Assembly: GCA_017591395.1 (NCBI GenBank)
Contig: WEDG01002018.1
Span: forward strand, 101,001-165,000
DNA: 64,000 nucleotides
Reading direction: 5' to 3'
DNA from: Schistocephalus solidus
Lineage: Eukaryota > Platyhelminthes > Cestoda > Diphyllobothriidea > Diphyllobothriidae
A program made the position numbers and the translations under genes. Shown here piece by piece: positions 21,951 through 33,329 of this stretch; the stretch's first letter is position 1, and every line of letters begins with the position of its first letter. The notes below the pieces were generated by a model. The model saw only the letters and a program-made list of their open reading frames with translations, had not been told where the DNA came from and ran no database searches.

Positions 21951-22859
21951 TTGGATGACAGACGGGTGGAATAGCCACAAAAGAATTAGGCTCTCGGTTG
22001 AAATCAGTCTGAATGAATTTGGAAAGAAGGGACGCTTCAACCCGGTCTTCGGTCTCCAGTTTCCTGTCTACAGACCTAAAAGCAGGAATCATTTCGTGAG
22101 TTTTCTTTGTACTACGTATGTAGCCATATAGTATTTTGGGTTGTTACAGCGATTTTCGCATTTTTTTAAATTCTAAATTCCTTCGCAGCCATATAGCCTC
22201 GTGTTTACAAATGTTGCGTTGCTGCTTATATTCCCGTTAGTGATCATCGGAGCCAGCTTGCCTGTAACGCCTTCAGAAGCGATTTGTTTAAAGAGGTTTG
22301 CAAGTTTGATTTTATCCACTTTGGGCCGTTTTTGGTAGTATTTATTCTGAGGATAGTTGAGGTAAAAAAATCCTTTTCAATAACGAGCTGAAAGTTTTCC
22401 AATCTTTATTGGTTTCACCATGTAGTTCTCTCCCGCAGGATATCTCTGACATTTGTCTTCTCATAGTTGAGTAGTCCCCCTTCCAAATGTTTCTTTCCCA
22501 CCTATCGGGCAAATTTGCTTCGGAAAACAGTAAGTACTCAAATTACAGCATTATATGATCGCTTGATCCTAACGGCGGTCTATCCGGTAGGCTAGGCACA
22601 TTCTCCTCATCTCGGGTAAAAATCACATCAAGATAGTTTGACTGTTGTCCTTCTCTTGTCCATGTTCCAAAACGTTCCAAACGTTTTGACCGAGAAGTTT
22701 TTCCGTTGCCCATTGTAATAATTTGTGGTTGAAGTTATCTGGCATTCCCTGCGCAGTCCATGTTTTTTTAGTCAATACCATGAGCTTTAAAATCCTCAAC
22801 GATAAGGACATCTTTCTTTTCACTGGCTTTGTACAGTTCCGTTATGAGAATGAGATCCT

Positions 22860-23230
22860 GATCGAAAGTCTAATAGGGCGAACGGTACACAAACGATGTG
22901 GTCAGTGGTCTGGAATACTTAGCAGATACAGTAATGCTTAAGAGTTCCACATCACGTAATGATATATGTACGTCAGCCATGGTGGTCAGTTTGCATGTGA
23001 CAAAAACTATAACTCCTCCTTGATTTGTTCTATCTCTCCTGAAGTGCTGATATCCTCTAAGTGACATATGGGAATCAGTCATGTCATGCTAAGGTTTTGG
23101 CCCCAGTAAAGACACATTGCTCTGGGATTTTTGATCTTTGCCAATTCTTTCCCTGAATTCTCTCCTTAGTTCCTTCATTTTCCGCCGTTCCATCGGCTCA
23201 TAATCCAGCTGAAAAGAACACTTGTTTGTG
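22860..23230 (-). pseudogene. CR1 LINE endonuclease N-terminal remnant
   Basis: Minus-strand residues include MTDSHMSLRGYQHFRRDRTN and GGVIVFVTCKL, then VELLSITVSAKYSRP and FVYRSPY. These match the early part of the apurinic-type endonuclease, including the YRxP motif. The catalytic GDFN segment is not clearly preserved downstream. Confidence 0.72.
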
Positions 23231-23240
23231 CAATATTCGT

Positions 23241-24303
23241 AAGGTAATTTTTCGTCCTAAAAGAAACAATGCCTGTATTTAATTTTCTTAAATAATTTTA
23301 AGAGGCCTTGGGGACGTTCTCATGCCATGAGTAAGCTCTGCTTTGCATAGGCGGAAAGATTTTTGTACGACGAAAATTTTCCCGTTCTTCAGGGCTGCCC
23401 TGGCATATTTATGAAGATCTAGATTGTGTGTCACTCGCTCCTTTGGAATGCATGACGTGGATTATGGGACATCCGGTATTACGATATTTCGCTTATGATT
23501 TATGGGCGAGCTCCTGATTTCCCCGCCTAAGCTAGGGTGGTAGTTTACCAAGGTGGCCTTTCAACATGAGAGTGATTTTCATCCGCCCTTGAGGTTGTGG
23601 GATATACGTGTTTGTATGATATACTACCTTCATCTTCTAAAATTCGTTCATTTGGAATCGTTGCATTTGATTCAAGGAGCCCTTGAATATCGAGACATAT
23701 ATCTCTATCGGTTTCGTTTTTATTTTCTACTGGTGTGTGGTGCTTTACTTGATGTAGCACTCTGCGACTGTTTGTTGATAATGCAGATGCAGAGATAACG
23801 CCAAGTTCTGTGCAAAATACCGCTCTTTGATCGGTTGCAACCTTCAACAGCGCTGTTTTTATGCTTGGTGTTTGCTAAGTTTCGGCCCTTTCGGACAAAC
23901 AATCTGGCTCAATCTGTCCTGTTTGGAGGCCCTGAGATGTTTCTTCATTGTCTGTGATCCCTGGCGATTGCCCTCTTTCCATAGAAGAGACTATTTAACA
24001 GCTACACCGAGCCCTGTATACGCAGCGTCATTTTCCCTATTGGAAGTGATGGCTAAAGAAGCTTTGTATGCATATATGCGTTTTCCCCCATCATGTTCCA
24101 TCGGCATGGACTGCTTCTTCTCGGGTAAAATGCAAGGAAGTTTCTTCAACTTGTCTATCGCCGTATTCAGCCCCTGCATATACTTTTCAATCTGCGAATT
24201 TTTTTGTGAAGTTGAAAGCAGGTGGCAAACGCTTCGTCACTTTATTGAGAGAATTAGGCTTTCGCCCTTGAGCTTTCGCCCTTTTAGGCTTTCGTCTTCG
24301 TAA
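23241..24303 (-). pseudogene. Possible ORF1-like region upstream of the CR1 LINE
   Basis: Minus-strand frames at 24179-23991, 23902-23720 and 23847-23545 line up end to end just upstream of the CR1 endonuclease on the same strand, where an ORF1 would lie. Their residues are basic in places (LRASKQDRLSQIVCPKGPK) but I recognise no domain. A long plus-strand frame at 23827-24303 overlaps them and also lacks any domain. The assignment rests on position alone. Confidence 0.3.
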
Positions 24304-25574
24304 TTCACATCCAACAAACTTATTAAACACATGGCCCGTTTGGCGGGAGGCGACTTTAAGTGGACATGTCCGGAACTGTAGTCATTTGTTTTATGACTTG
24401 TGTTTATTCCATATTTTAGATTTAAATCAGCAGTTTGTCGTGTGGTGATAGCTCCATGGTATTACCATTGTTTTCCATACTCTCGTGCCCTGGTTCGAAC
24501 CTTGACAGTGCCACCGATTTCGCAAGATTCTCGAAGAGTTTATTTTTGACTTCTATTATAGATTGCAAAAACTATAAATGGTGTTAAATGTATGGGATGA
24601 CGTTTTTAGCAGGAACAAAGTTATGAATAAAATATCGAAATGACTTCTCCCTTTGAAAACTGAAAAATATCGTAAAGCTGCTGACGATAAATGCACAGAA
24701 GGATGGTATCGTTTGTTTCACTGCTGTCCTGGAGTAAGTTTTTGAGGATGGAGAGTATGCCGAATAGAATCCAAAATTTAATCAATAAATTCCACAAGAG
24801 TGACCAGCAGACCAAAATCTCGAATGGAGTAAATTCCTTGGAGTTCGAGCACTTTAAACCGAATTTGAAAGGCGCGCGACCAGTTTCTAACAGATAACTT
24901 GATAACCTTATATCGATTGATAGGTTAGTTCAAAGAAAGCAACACCTGAACGCAAAGAACAGAGAGCGTTCAAAAGTGGAGGATACAGGAGGAGGCATAA
25001 TTAGTGAAGACATAAGGTTTTCAAAGGAACTTCCCATTACCCTTATTATATACACGCAATGCACTGAACTAATCTCGAGAATTTTCGAAGACAGACTACT
25101 TAATAATGTAAAGCCCAAATCTCTTTGCCTTATGCAACCTGCCTACAAAACCTAACTCTCTTTCCTTAGAGTTGTATGTAGGTAAATGCGCTGGAACCTG
25201 TTAAGAGTATGGTGTATTTTGAAGGGATCTAATTACAGCTTGGCATTTGACTAACTTTAATGAATTTTTAATATTGCTTACCACCGATGCAACCCAAGAA
25301 ATAAGCTCATTATACAGGCAAGGCCCAATGTATGTTTCTTATTTACTATCAACGTGGTAAAACCATAGAATGCCCAACCGTGAGATGTGATGATTTTCCC
25401 AACGACGAAAGGTTTTAAAACGATTCTCAACATATTTATGCACATTTAAAGTGGATCTGAACAGTGAAAGCTTAAAGTAATCACTTAAGACTCATGTTCA
25501 AGTTGTCATATTTTTATAGACCTCTTGAAATTATTCAAACGCATGTGGTTACTTTGAGTATAACACCCTAGATT
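24304..25574. other. No gene recognised
   Basis: I see no coding domain, RNA gene or named repeat in this AT-rich stretch. Confidence 0.5.
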
Positions 25575-25725
25575 ATGTTACAAATAGGGTACTCGAAGTT
25601 TGAAAACCATTTTCCGTCAATAAGCCGGACAGAACTGAGTAGGCCAGCACCATCTACAAATAGGGTACTCAAAGGCCCATGCCTATTTCCCTCAATAAAT
25701 TGAATTGAAAAAAAATGATACACGC
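25575..25725 (+). repeat. CR1 LINE 3' tail fragments, two in tandem
   Basis: CAAATAGGGTACTC occurs at about 25580 and again at about 25658; the second is followed by AAAGGCCCATGCCTATTTCC and TCAATAAATTGAATTGAA. This is the same 3' end as at 11306-11365 (AATAGGGATTTCAAAGGCGT). Only the tails remain. Confidence 0.65.
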
Positions 25726-26297
25726 GAGAAAAGCAGATATTGAAGAAATATATAAGATAGGTGACGTGATGAAATGTGTGCAGAGGGATTCGCTTAGCTG
25801 TCAATTCCTAAGTATAACAGCTGAGAGCACCCGTGAATAATCTGAGGGTTCTAATAATTATCTATTGTATAGCTTGCTTTGAAGTCCTTTTCAACTTGTA
25901 AAATATCAAGTCTTTGTTTGAGGCTCAGGTATCCCACACTTCTATGAGCAGTATCATCATTTGTGAGGCAGTTGCTAGGCGTTCCCTGTCTACCTCACCA
26001 TTTTCGTCACATTTTAATTTTTAGCTGTTTAGGTGGTCGGCCTGTGTTTTTCTTGCTGCCTACCCGAAGCCCCTCCCATCCTATCATTCTAATGACCATT
26101 CTACTACTTACCTTAGGTGTACCTTGTCACTAAATATTTGACAGTAGGAAGCCTGATAGTATGCAGTCAACGGGTTTAACCGTGAACTGGTGCATCCATG
26201 ATCTTCTACTACTGCCACCTAATATTTCCGTTCAAACCGAGGGCTTTGAACCAACTTCAAAGTAGAGCGCACATTTTGCAATCGTGACGACTTCCTC
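25726..26297 (+). other. Upstream region of the clathrin light chain gene
   Basis: This stretch precedes the first coding exon and should contain the 5' UTR and promoter. I see no convincing TATA box or initiator and cannot place a transcription start. A trans-splice acceptor, common in flatworms, could not be identified with confidence. Confidence 0.4.
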
Positions 26298-26382
26298 ATG
26301 ACGGATCCGGTGCAAGATTTTCTGGCTCGTGAAAAGGATGCTTTGGGTGATATTGCCAACGAGTTAGGAGGCGATAGCTCAG
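26298..26382 (+). CDS. Clc: Clathrin light chain exon 1
   Basis: Starts at ATG (26298) and ends in phase 1 at TCAG before GTTTGA. It encodes MTDPVQDFLAREKDALGDIA and eight more residues. Reading on through the donor reaches a stop shortly after, which supports splicing. Confidence 0.85.
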
Positions 26383-29300
26383 GTTTGATTATTTAACAAA
26401 CGGTTTTCTGTGTTTCCTTTTTGCCTAAAGAAAGCGGGCTGATAAGGTGGAATTTTCTCTGCCTCTACTGCCAGTTTAAAACGAGTTATAATGACTTGAG
26501 GCGCACACTCACGGTTCGTCAGCGCTCCTTATTTTTATTTTTAAATTCAAGCTTTCGGTGTTCGTCATTTGCATATTTCTTACCGAAATACATATATATG
26601 ATGGGGTTATTGCCCTAATCAGGTTGCATAGCTACGCCTAGGCTTAATCCTCCATTGTAGCCACTGACTTCCGAGACCGTTTTTCGAAACTCAGATTATT
26701 TTACTGAGCGTTCTTCTGTGTTCTATGCGTCCAGCTATCTATTTTCACCTTCCTATCCCCTTGGATACCCATTGTTAGTCTATGGAAATAAACAACCTCG
26801 AACACAACCAGTGATCAACATAATTACAATGGCGCTATAGTGTCTTTTCACTCGATTTAAAATCCAATCATGCAAATGCAAAGCTCGAGGTGAAACTCGA
26901 TCACGGTTGGTAGTAGAGACTGTTGGTTTAAGCATTTCTTCTGCCCTTGTCCTGTCTGTCGGCTATTTAAGATTTCCATGACTTTTAGTACTCTAGTACG
27001 TTTCATTATTGTTGACTAAAAATATCTTCCTGACTGTTAGAGCGTTGGTGTCCGTCGTACTAAAATGGAAATGCTACAATCATAGCAGCTAAAATAGGCC
27101 AATCAGCTTTTCCAAGTGAACCGATTCGTGATTCTGCCTTACCCTTACAATAATTTACCAAGCTATATTATTTACTAAACGTGATGACAGGTTAACTTTG
27201 GAAGTGGATCACAACCGGGGGTCGACTTCCCATTTGTGCTTGCAAAAAACATGTTCATTAACTGTTCTGAAAAAAATATGCTTATCGTATACATTTGAGG
27301 TCTGCAATCATCCTTCTCACCCGAAAGACTCCCACTTTGGTTGTCTATATGCCCTCCTCCGATCCTTTTTTTTTTGAGGACTCAGTTTCAAATAGACTGA
27401 TGAATTATTTTATACCTGGATTTATTTTTTCACTGATTTTGAACAAATAGTCCACCCCAAGTTTCGAAGCTACCGGGCTTATTAAAAATTACTGTGCACC
27501 TGAATTTCAGTGAGGCTGCGCCTTGCTTTTCCTTTACTTTATGCGTTTACCTCTCAAAAACAAATGTCGCATAAGGTAGCGTCTGTTACCGAATATGAGT
27601 TGTTTTACCATTTTGATATATTAACCTGAATTATTCTTTCCCTCCTAGATGTGGGTTCATTGGATGATCTGCGTGATGCTAGTGAATTGGCGCGAGGGCC
27701 GTCCTCCCACTCTCCTGCTGCCAGCGGGGACCAACCGGCTAATGATGATTCACACGCCTTCCAGAGTGGTTTCGTCACAGTTTCTCCACATCTAAGCGCC
27801 GCGGAGGAGTCCCGACCTAGGTCATCAGCTTCATCCCACGCCTCTTCTCACCAAAGCACCAAAGAGAAGGTGCCTGTAACGCCACTGGCATCGGCCCTGA
27901 TGGAGTCCTGGCGCGCGAACTTTGAGGCGAACATCCGAGAGCGTGATGAACGGGAGGAACAGAAACGCCAAGAACTGGAAGCCAACGCCAAAAGGGTTAG
28001 CTTTCAAATTTTCTTCCACTTTTATTTTTGAGGTAGCTCGCTATTGGCATTATCTTTATCCCGTTTGCTTTATAGGAACTTGAGACCTGGTACTCAAACT
28101 ACCGCAGTCAGCTGGCGGCGAGGTCAACGGATAACCGATCAGAGGCACCGAAGGATGCATCGGGCAAAGTCTACAACAGTTATTCGGGTCCAAAACCGTC
28201 TATCAACGACTCACAGGTCTGGGATAGTGTTTGCAGCATGTGTGATCTACAGGTATAACACACGTTTTGTCTCTTTCACTGCCAGCTTTTCAGGCCGTCT
28301 GCTGTTCAAAAAACGCATTCACCGTAACTTCTAAGTGCAACAGATAGCCACTTTGGTCCGCTGTTAAAAGCAGCAGAGACTGCAGCCATCATTAAACCTC
28401 GTTGCAGAATCCACTGGGCTTTGTGAACGTAGGGTTTTGCCGGTACTTGTACTTGTTACAACTGCGATCATGCCTGATCTAGCCGGCCTGGATTATGTCA
28501 CGGATTGTGCTCCTCCACGCATGACGATCCGCGGCAGCAGACCTGAACAGTTCAATCCATTCTCTTCGTCAACGACGGACGCCGAATACCGAAGGTCCAA
28601 GAACAACTTCCATCTCCTGACGAACTGTATCGAGCCAGGTTTTAAGCTGACCCCCTCTTCGACGTCTCCAATTGGGTAGTTTAGTCGGTTCAAGGTCAGT
28701 AACACTGAGCTCGTAAGGTGGGCGTCGAAGAACGTGTCAGAACTACCTCAGTCGTTCTTGGATGGCTTTGGATATCATTGCGCTATTTTCGCAGCGATTG
28801 CAAACTGTTTCATTTGAGACGAAGTCTGTGTACTTCCCTTGGCGAATGGTCGTCAAGCAGGGGTAATAAAAGGCCTCCAGTTTTTGCATCTTTTATGCGT
28901 GTAGCCCAGCATTCACAACAATAGAGAAGAAAAGACCGGACAGACGCACGGTATATGCGAATCTTTGTGTCGATAGAAATGTCGCGTGGGGTCCACAGGC
29001 ACTTTCTAAGGCTTGAGAAAACCTGGCGAGCAGTATCGATTCGAGAGACAACATCATCCTTACTCTGTCCATTCGGCAATAACCTCGCCCTAAGGTATTT
29101 GAAACTGTCTACCTCTTGAAATTGACAGCCATTAATCTCGAGAGGTGCTTTTTACTGGGCAGGGATGCAGCTTGAAAAAACGTTTATCTTCCCCGCCTTT
29201 ATGGACAAGCCGACCGATTTAGGGACTTCATTCACCCGCGATACCATAGACTAAATCACCAAGGTTTGAGGCTAGTAAGGCGATATCCTTTGCGTAGTCG

Positions 29301-32300
29301 GTGTCAGCCAGCCGGCGTCCGGGTGCAAGCTCAACACCGCCCTCTTCATGCAGGGCCTTCCCAAGAATCCTATCGATAGCGTAGTTGAACACGATGGGTG
29401 ACAAAATACAACCTTGTCGAACGCCAGACCGGATATCGAACGCTTGTGGAAGATTGTTATGGACTAAAACTCGTGCAGTGGTTGACCTGTAATAGGCCTG
29501 GATTATGTCAATGCTTTTCGATGGTAGGCCATCTAGTGCCATTATCCGCCATAAGGATTCACGATGGACGGAATCGAACGCGGCGGCGATGTCGACAAAG
29601 CATACGGCTGTCGGTTGCTGGTAACTATGACGGGATTCAATGATACGCCTTAGTGTGAATATTTGGTTTACGCATCCACGCTCAGCACGGAATCCGGCTT
29701 GGTTGGGCCTCGGCCTAGAGTCGCGCACAGCCTGGAATCGCCTGAGGACAGTAGCAAATATTTAGCAGCAACGTCGATAGGACTTATGCCACGGTAGTTT
29801 TTGCATCTCGTTTTATCTCCCTTCTTGTCAGCATGCACAAGGATGCCTGAGCCCCAGTCATTAGGAAAAACCTCGTCTCTCCACGCTTGTCCTGTCCAGG
29901 TGCCTTGTTGTAGCGCAACCTTCTTATGGCATCAGTGACTTCTCCTTCAGAAGGAGGTTCGCATGAAACTGCATAAGCAGGAGAGGGAGGAGACTCCATT
30001 GCACGTGGTAAGGGGGTCCTAGGCTTTGTATCGAAATTGAGAAGGTTCTCGAAATGTTCACGCCAGCGCTTGACCTTGACCGGGTTTTCAGCAATAAAGG
30101 TGCTATTCACGTCACGAAGTGAGTCGTTCAGTGTAGAGTGCCTACCACTAACTTGGCAGATAATTTGGTAGAGTTTTCGAGTGTCACCTACGTTTGTAGC
30201 CTGCTCTATCGAGGTCGCTATTTAAACCCAATATTTCTTCCGGTCTTCCCTAGCCGATTTTGTCGTCATCTTTCGGAGTTGGCTAAAGGAAGCATCGTTG
30301 CAGGACCTGGCTCGAGCCGTCTGAGCAGACAACTGTAGGGTTCTTCCGCTGATCCAATCACTGCGGCGTCGCTGAGTATACCCAAGGATTTTCTCAGCCG
30401 CCCCATAGACTAATGCCTTCAGTGATGACCATTCACTACTGCCTTCTCCGTCTGTTCGTGTAGTAAAACCGGACCGGATTTCTCTATCCAGGGCCTCGAC
30501 AGTGCCGGGTTGCCGGATTTTGGTGACATCTAGGCGTCTAACACGTGAAATTTTGGGTGTGGATGATAGATGCACCTTCAAGCGTGTACAGACGAGAACA
30601 TGGTCAGACCTATAGGCATTATCAGTCTCGGAACCACACATCGATCTGCTATCATGAACCCAGCTGCGGAACCCTGAACTGACTAGGTTGTAGTTAATCT
30701 GACTGGCCATATGACCGTCGTTTGAATACCAGGTCAGCAGGTGTTTGTTGTGGTGCTGGAAACCCGTGTTTGTGACAAACAGTTCGTTCTGGTCAGCAAA
30801 GTTTAGCAGTCTCACCATTTTCACATTGAGAACGAAGCCCAAAACGGTCAATAAGATGAATCTTAGTAGAGTCACCACGTCCAGTCCAGCCATTCCAGCC
30901 CTCAGCAATAATTATCAGATCGGGCGCGGGAGTCTTTCAATTAACGCTTGCAGTTGCGAGTAAAAGGTTTCTTTCTCGTGGTGTTCGGCAGCGGAGGTTG
31001 GTGCGTACACGGATACGATAAAGATGTTTTTGAAGTGACCTTTCAGTCGCACATAGGCCATTCCTTCGTTGACTGGTTCACAAGCAAGCAATGCACGGTT
31101 CGCTTGTTGCAAAAAAAGCAATCACCACCACAAAAATCACGAGGAGCACTGTGGTACAGGGTGAAGCGTAAGTTGGCTCCCGGGATCTTTATTAGCAGAA
31201 AGCCCGAGTGAGGTATTCGGACTTCTGACAGGCAGCACACATCTACGTTGTACTGATAAAGGCTGCACACCGTCAGACTTTGGGTAGTAGGTTCCAGGAA
31301 CGTTCGCACATTCCAGCATCAAATACCAAGCGTCCGATTCCGATTGAGTAGTCCAGCTCGCATACTATTCGCCCGTACCACTGGACTAGGGTTGCGGAGC
31401 GCGTCGGTTCCCGCGGACGCCGTAGCATGGATCGTAGTACTATATTCGGACCTATTTTCATGAGGTGTCTTGGGGTTTGTTTTTTCGAGGTTGTCTCCTC
31501 TAGCGCTTTGGCTTCAGAGCCTACCCACAAAGCAGCGGGGGCGATCGAACTTATTTAATGGCGGTTCAAATTCGCCATGTCACAGTGCCGTCATCGGGCT
31601 TTGCGGATTTTTTTAAGGCTTTTGGTGTGCCAGACCTCAGCCCGTCGCAACCTGGTAGCACTGTCGCTGCTGGTCCGCGATTGCTAGACCCGAGAGTCTG
31701 CTTATTTCGCAGTTAACCTTCACGGAAGGCCCTTCCACTATCCACCAACTTTGGACGCGCTGGGTAGCCAGTAGCTGGGCTAATGGGTAATCCATCGTCC
31801 CGGTGTGTTATTTACAAAGCGTTATCCTAATTCTTGAGAGATAAAAACGTTATTTAGAAGCGAATCGTCGTCCTCATTGTTGTGGCTCATGTTCATCGCA
31901 CACTTTGTTTGCTGCGTCATCGTATACCTCACGTTGCCATGTCCTCCGCCGCACATGATCTGGTAAAGTGTAGTCGAGTGTTTATACTTGGCTTTTAGTC
32001 AACGAGAGGTCTAACAATTCACCCAGCGTTCTCGAAGGCTAAATTGAAACAAAACAGTATTCTTAAAAACTCTGCGTAAAAGCAAGAACAAGTTGGCTGT
32101 TCAAGAGATGCGTACAGCCAGTTGACAGTTGTCATTCCGTTTTTTTAAGCTTTTTGAGGGATTCAATTTAGCTGTCAGTAAAACCCATCGATCTGTCTCT
32201 TCCCTCCTTTTCTACGTTGTAGGCTAAAAACATCAAGAGTACTCACGATCTCACTCGGATGCGTGGTCTTCTCTTGAATTTGAAAACGCCGACGTCTGCC

Positions 32301-32306
32301 TCGTGA
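26298..32306 (+). CDS. Clc: Clathrin light chain, four coding exons
   Basis: The product is the regulatory light chain of clathrin, which binds the heavy-chain leg on coated vesicles and pits. Exons 26298-26382, 27649-27995, 28076-28252 and 32223-32306 join in frame to 230 codons plus stop, close to the family's usual length. Residues 1-28 hold DPVQDFLAREKDALGDIANE, like the conserved N-terminal FLAREQ...AGIEN block. A Ser/Pro-rich linker follows (about 55-100), then a charged helix (about 108-144, SWRANFEANIRERDEREEQK) that should bind heavy chain. Exon 3 has ELETWYSNYRSQL and VWDSVCSMCDLQ, matching family LEEW and WEKVxxLCDF. Exon 4 gives KSTHDLTRMRGLLLNLKTP, matching DVSRMRSxLxSLK. All introns are GT-AG: 1266, 80 and 3970 nt. 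The last contains an antisense RTE-like LINE. Exon junctions are inferred, not confirmed by transcripts. Confidence 0.88.
27649..27995 (+). CDS. Clc: Clathrin light chain exon 2
   Basis: Acceptor TTCTTTCCCTCCTAG precedes 27649; the split codon becomes GAT (Asp). The exon ends with GCC AAA AGG before GTTAGC. It encodes the Ser/Pro-rich linker and the start of the heavy-chain-binding helix. Confidence 0.88.
28076..28252 (+). CDS. Clc: Clathrin light chain exon 3
   Basis: Acceptor TTGCTTTATAG precedes GAACTTGAG; the donor is CTACAG/GTATAA. The exon is 59 whole codons, ELETWYSNYRSQLAARS through WDSVCSMCDLQ. The intron before it is only 80 nt. Confidence 0.88.
28493..29079 (-). pseudogene. RTE-like LINE C-terminal domain remnant
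   Basis: Frame 29079-28810 has VSRIDTARQVFSSLRKCLW, ISIDTKIRIYRASVRSFLLY and CCECWATRIKD, the segment after the palm in RTE-like elements. Frame 28705-28493 has LKPGSIQFVRRWKLFLDLRY and ENGLNCSGLLPRIVMRG, near the end of the protein. A frameshift lies between them. Confidence 0.78.
29228..29728 (-). pseudogene. RTE-like LINE reverse transcriptase remnant
   Basis: The frame reads PNQAGFRAERGCVNQIFTLR, then TAVCFVDIAAAFDSVHRESL with the first catalytic aspartate, IRSGVRQGCILSPIVFNYAI, and RLADTDYAKDIALLAS. The active site should be YADD; here it is YAKD, a substitution at one catalytic aspartate. The rest of the palm is well preserved, so the element is relatively young compared with the CR1 copies. 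Confidence 0.86.
30222..31309 (-). pseudogene. RTE-like LINE endonuclease remnant
   Basis: Minus-strand frames cover CSLYQYNVDVCCLSEVRIPH (31260-31200), the start of an apurinic-type endonuclease, and HLLTWYSNDGHMASQINYNL with AYRSDHVLVCTRLKV (30750-30580), its end with the conserved SDH motif. Between them, near 31040-30900, the frame shifts. The 3' part continues into the basic linker (RRLDVTKIRQPGTVEALDRE). Confidence 0.8.
32223..32306 (+). CDS. Clc: Clathrin light chain exon 4 (C-terminus)
   Basis: A strong pyrimidine tract (CTGTCTCTTCCCTCCTTTTC) and TTGTAG precede GCTAAAAAC. The exon encodes AKNIKSTHDLTRMRGLLLNL, KTPTSAS, then TGA. This matches the conserved light-chain C-terminus (SKDVSRMRSxLxSLK). 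It is separated from exon 3 by a 3970-nt intron that holds a LINE. Confidence 0.85.
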   Translation, partial: AKNIKSTHDLTRMRGLLLNLKTPTSAS

Positions 32307-32677
32307 TTTGAGCTACCGCTGGCCCTTCCTCTTTTCGTGTCTTCTTCACATGCGCGCACACACAGGGCCTTTGCAATGCCTGTGCAAGCCATGCTCTTAT
32401 CCTTAATTGCGCATGGGTATGACCGTCTTTGCAAGCCAACCCACCGTCTTCTGTCTACATACCATTATTCTTCCACCGCGTCGATGACGACTCATAGGCT
32501 GATTTGCTGCATTATATTTTTTCTCTCGTATACCCTTTATATATATATATACTCTCAACGTTTGGCATTTACAAGCGTACAAGCACTTGTTTTCATTGCA
32601 GCGTTCAATAGCTTGCTTCCGATCACCAGCCGCTGTCAGTGCTAATTTGATGACCTTACTTATCAGCAAGGAGCAAG
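32307..32677 (+). other. 3' flank of the clathrin light chain gene
   Basis: This stretch should include the 3' UTR. I see no clear AATAAA. A short (TA)n run lies at about 32536-32552. Open frames here are not supported by any domain. Confidence 0.4.
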
Positions 32678-32808
32678 ATGGACACGGGGACAAAGGTCAC
32701 AGTCTTTGACAAGCCGTCTGCCATATCGGAGGATTTCCGGAATTTGGCGTTGCATCTCTTCGATAATGGTCGTAGACGTGGGAATCCTAAAGGCCTATTC
32801 TTTGGTAG
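32678..32808 (+). CDS. Candidate first coding exon, unrecognised gene
   Basis: An ATG at 32678 opens 43 codons beginning MDTGTKVTVFDKPSAISEDF and including LALHLFDNGRRRGNPKGLFF. A strong donor AG/GTGAGA lies at 32808-32814, and the frame stops two bases into it, which is typical of a true exon boundary. I do not recognise the protein. It lies about 370 bp after the clathrin light chain stop on the same strand. A matching downstream exon was not proven. Confidence 0.4.
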
Positions 32809-32811
32809 GTG

Positions 32812-33329
32812 AGAGGATCCGAACTCTGGAAACCGGGTCACACATTTCAGTCCTACTGGCACATTCCATAAGTCCGGGGGATATGTTCCATAGTATCGGG
32901 TGAGCCATGCTCTTCTTTGCATTAGTTCTACCTCAATTGTGCCTCTACATTGGGCTATTTGAGGGGGAGGGGGAGGGATTCGACGCGTTGGATCATACCA
33001 GGGACTAGGTTAGGGTAGAACACGCCTACCCACCTAAAAATGCCACACTGTCCTCTAACTAGTATAAAGTTACCTCGTGTTGGAGTTCTTACCTAAATCG
33101 CGATGGCTAGCTTTTGTTGGCATTAAAATGCCTCAATGTAGACCACCTCTGCTCTGTTAAGTTCTTAAGGACACGGTTTCACTTACATGTGTGGTTTCCT
33201 TTTAACTCTTGAGACTGACGTCTGTGTCCTAAACTTAGAAGATGACATTTTCTGCGCTTTCCGCAACTGCCCATCTTCGTTGTCACGGCAGAATGAGTAC
33301 GAGTCTCCAGAACAGCCGTCATAGTGAGG
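32812..33329. other. No gene recognised
   Basis: Short frames only. If 32678-32808 is an exon, this is probably intron. Confidence 0.35.

Larger units (their letters stand above)
20640..23240 (-). mobile_element. CR1-like LINE, decayed
   Basis: On the minus strand this copy runs from an endonuclease (23230-22860) through a linker and a microsatellite-interrupted segment (22040-21678) to the polymerase (about 21480-21340) and the C-terminal domain (21184-20640). Motifs include MERRKMKELRREFRERIG (23200-23140), YQHFRRDRTNQGGVIVF (endonuclease), EAVMFADDKQIWTE (active site) and KDLGMWSTAHLMPLEHCKKV (after the palm). Frameshifts and stops are frequent. It is a different, diverged copy from the one at 4681-7822. 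Confidence 0.8.
28430..31560 (-). mobile_element. RTE-like non-LTR retrotransposon inside a clathrin light chain intron
   Basis: A LINE lies antisense to the host gene within its third intron. From its 5' side it holds an endonuclease (31530-30222, broken), a linker (30110-29784), a reverse transcriptase (29728-29228) and a C-terminal domain (29079-28493). The palm and C-terminal motifs fit the RTE/BovB-like group, not the CR1-like copies elsewhere in this window. Frameshifts and an altered catalytic site show it is inactive. Its ends are not sharply defined. Confidence 0.82.

Noticed and set aside
21691..22131. A 146-codon plus-strand frame with a Glu/Gly run
   Set aside because: The run comes from a GGA microsatellite, and the opposite strand carries genuine CR1 residues.
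23827..24303. A 158-codon plus-strand open frame
   Set aside because: It is rich in Cys, Phe and Ser without any domain, and overlaps minus-strand frames continuous with a CR1 LINE. It is more likely an antisense shadow.
28294..28349. A short alternative last exon for the clathrin light chain immediately after exon 3
   Set aside because: Two AG acceptors exist near 28285 and 28293, but the resulting peptides do not resemble the light-chain C-terminus, whereas 32223-32306 matches it well with a strong acceptor.
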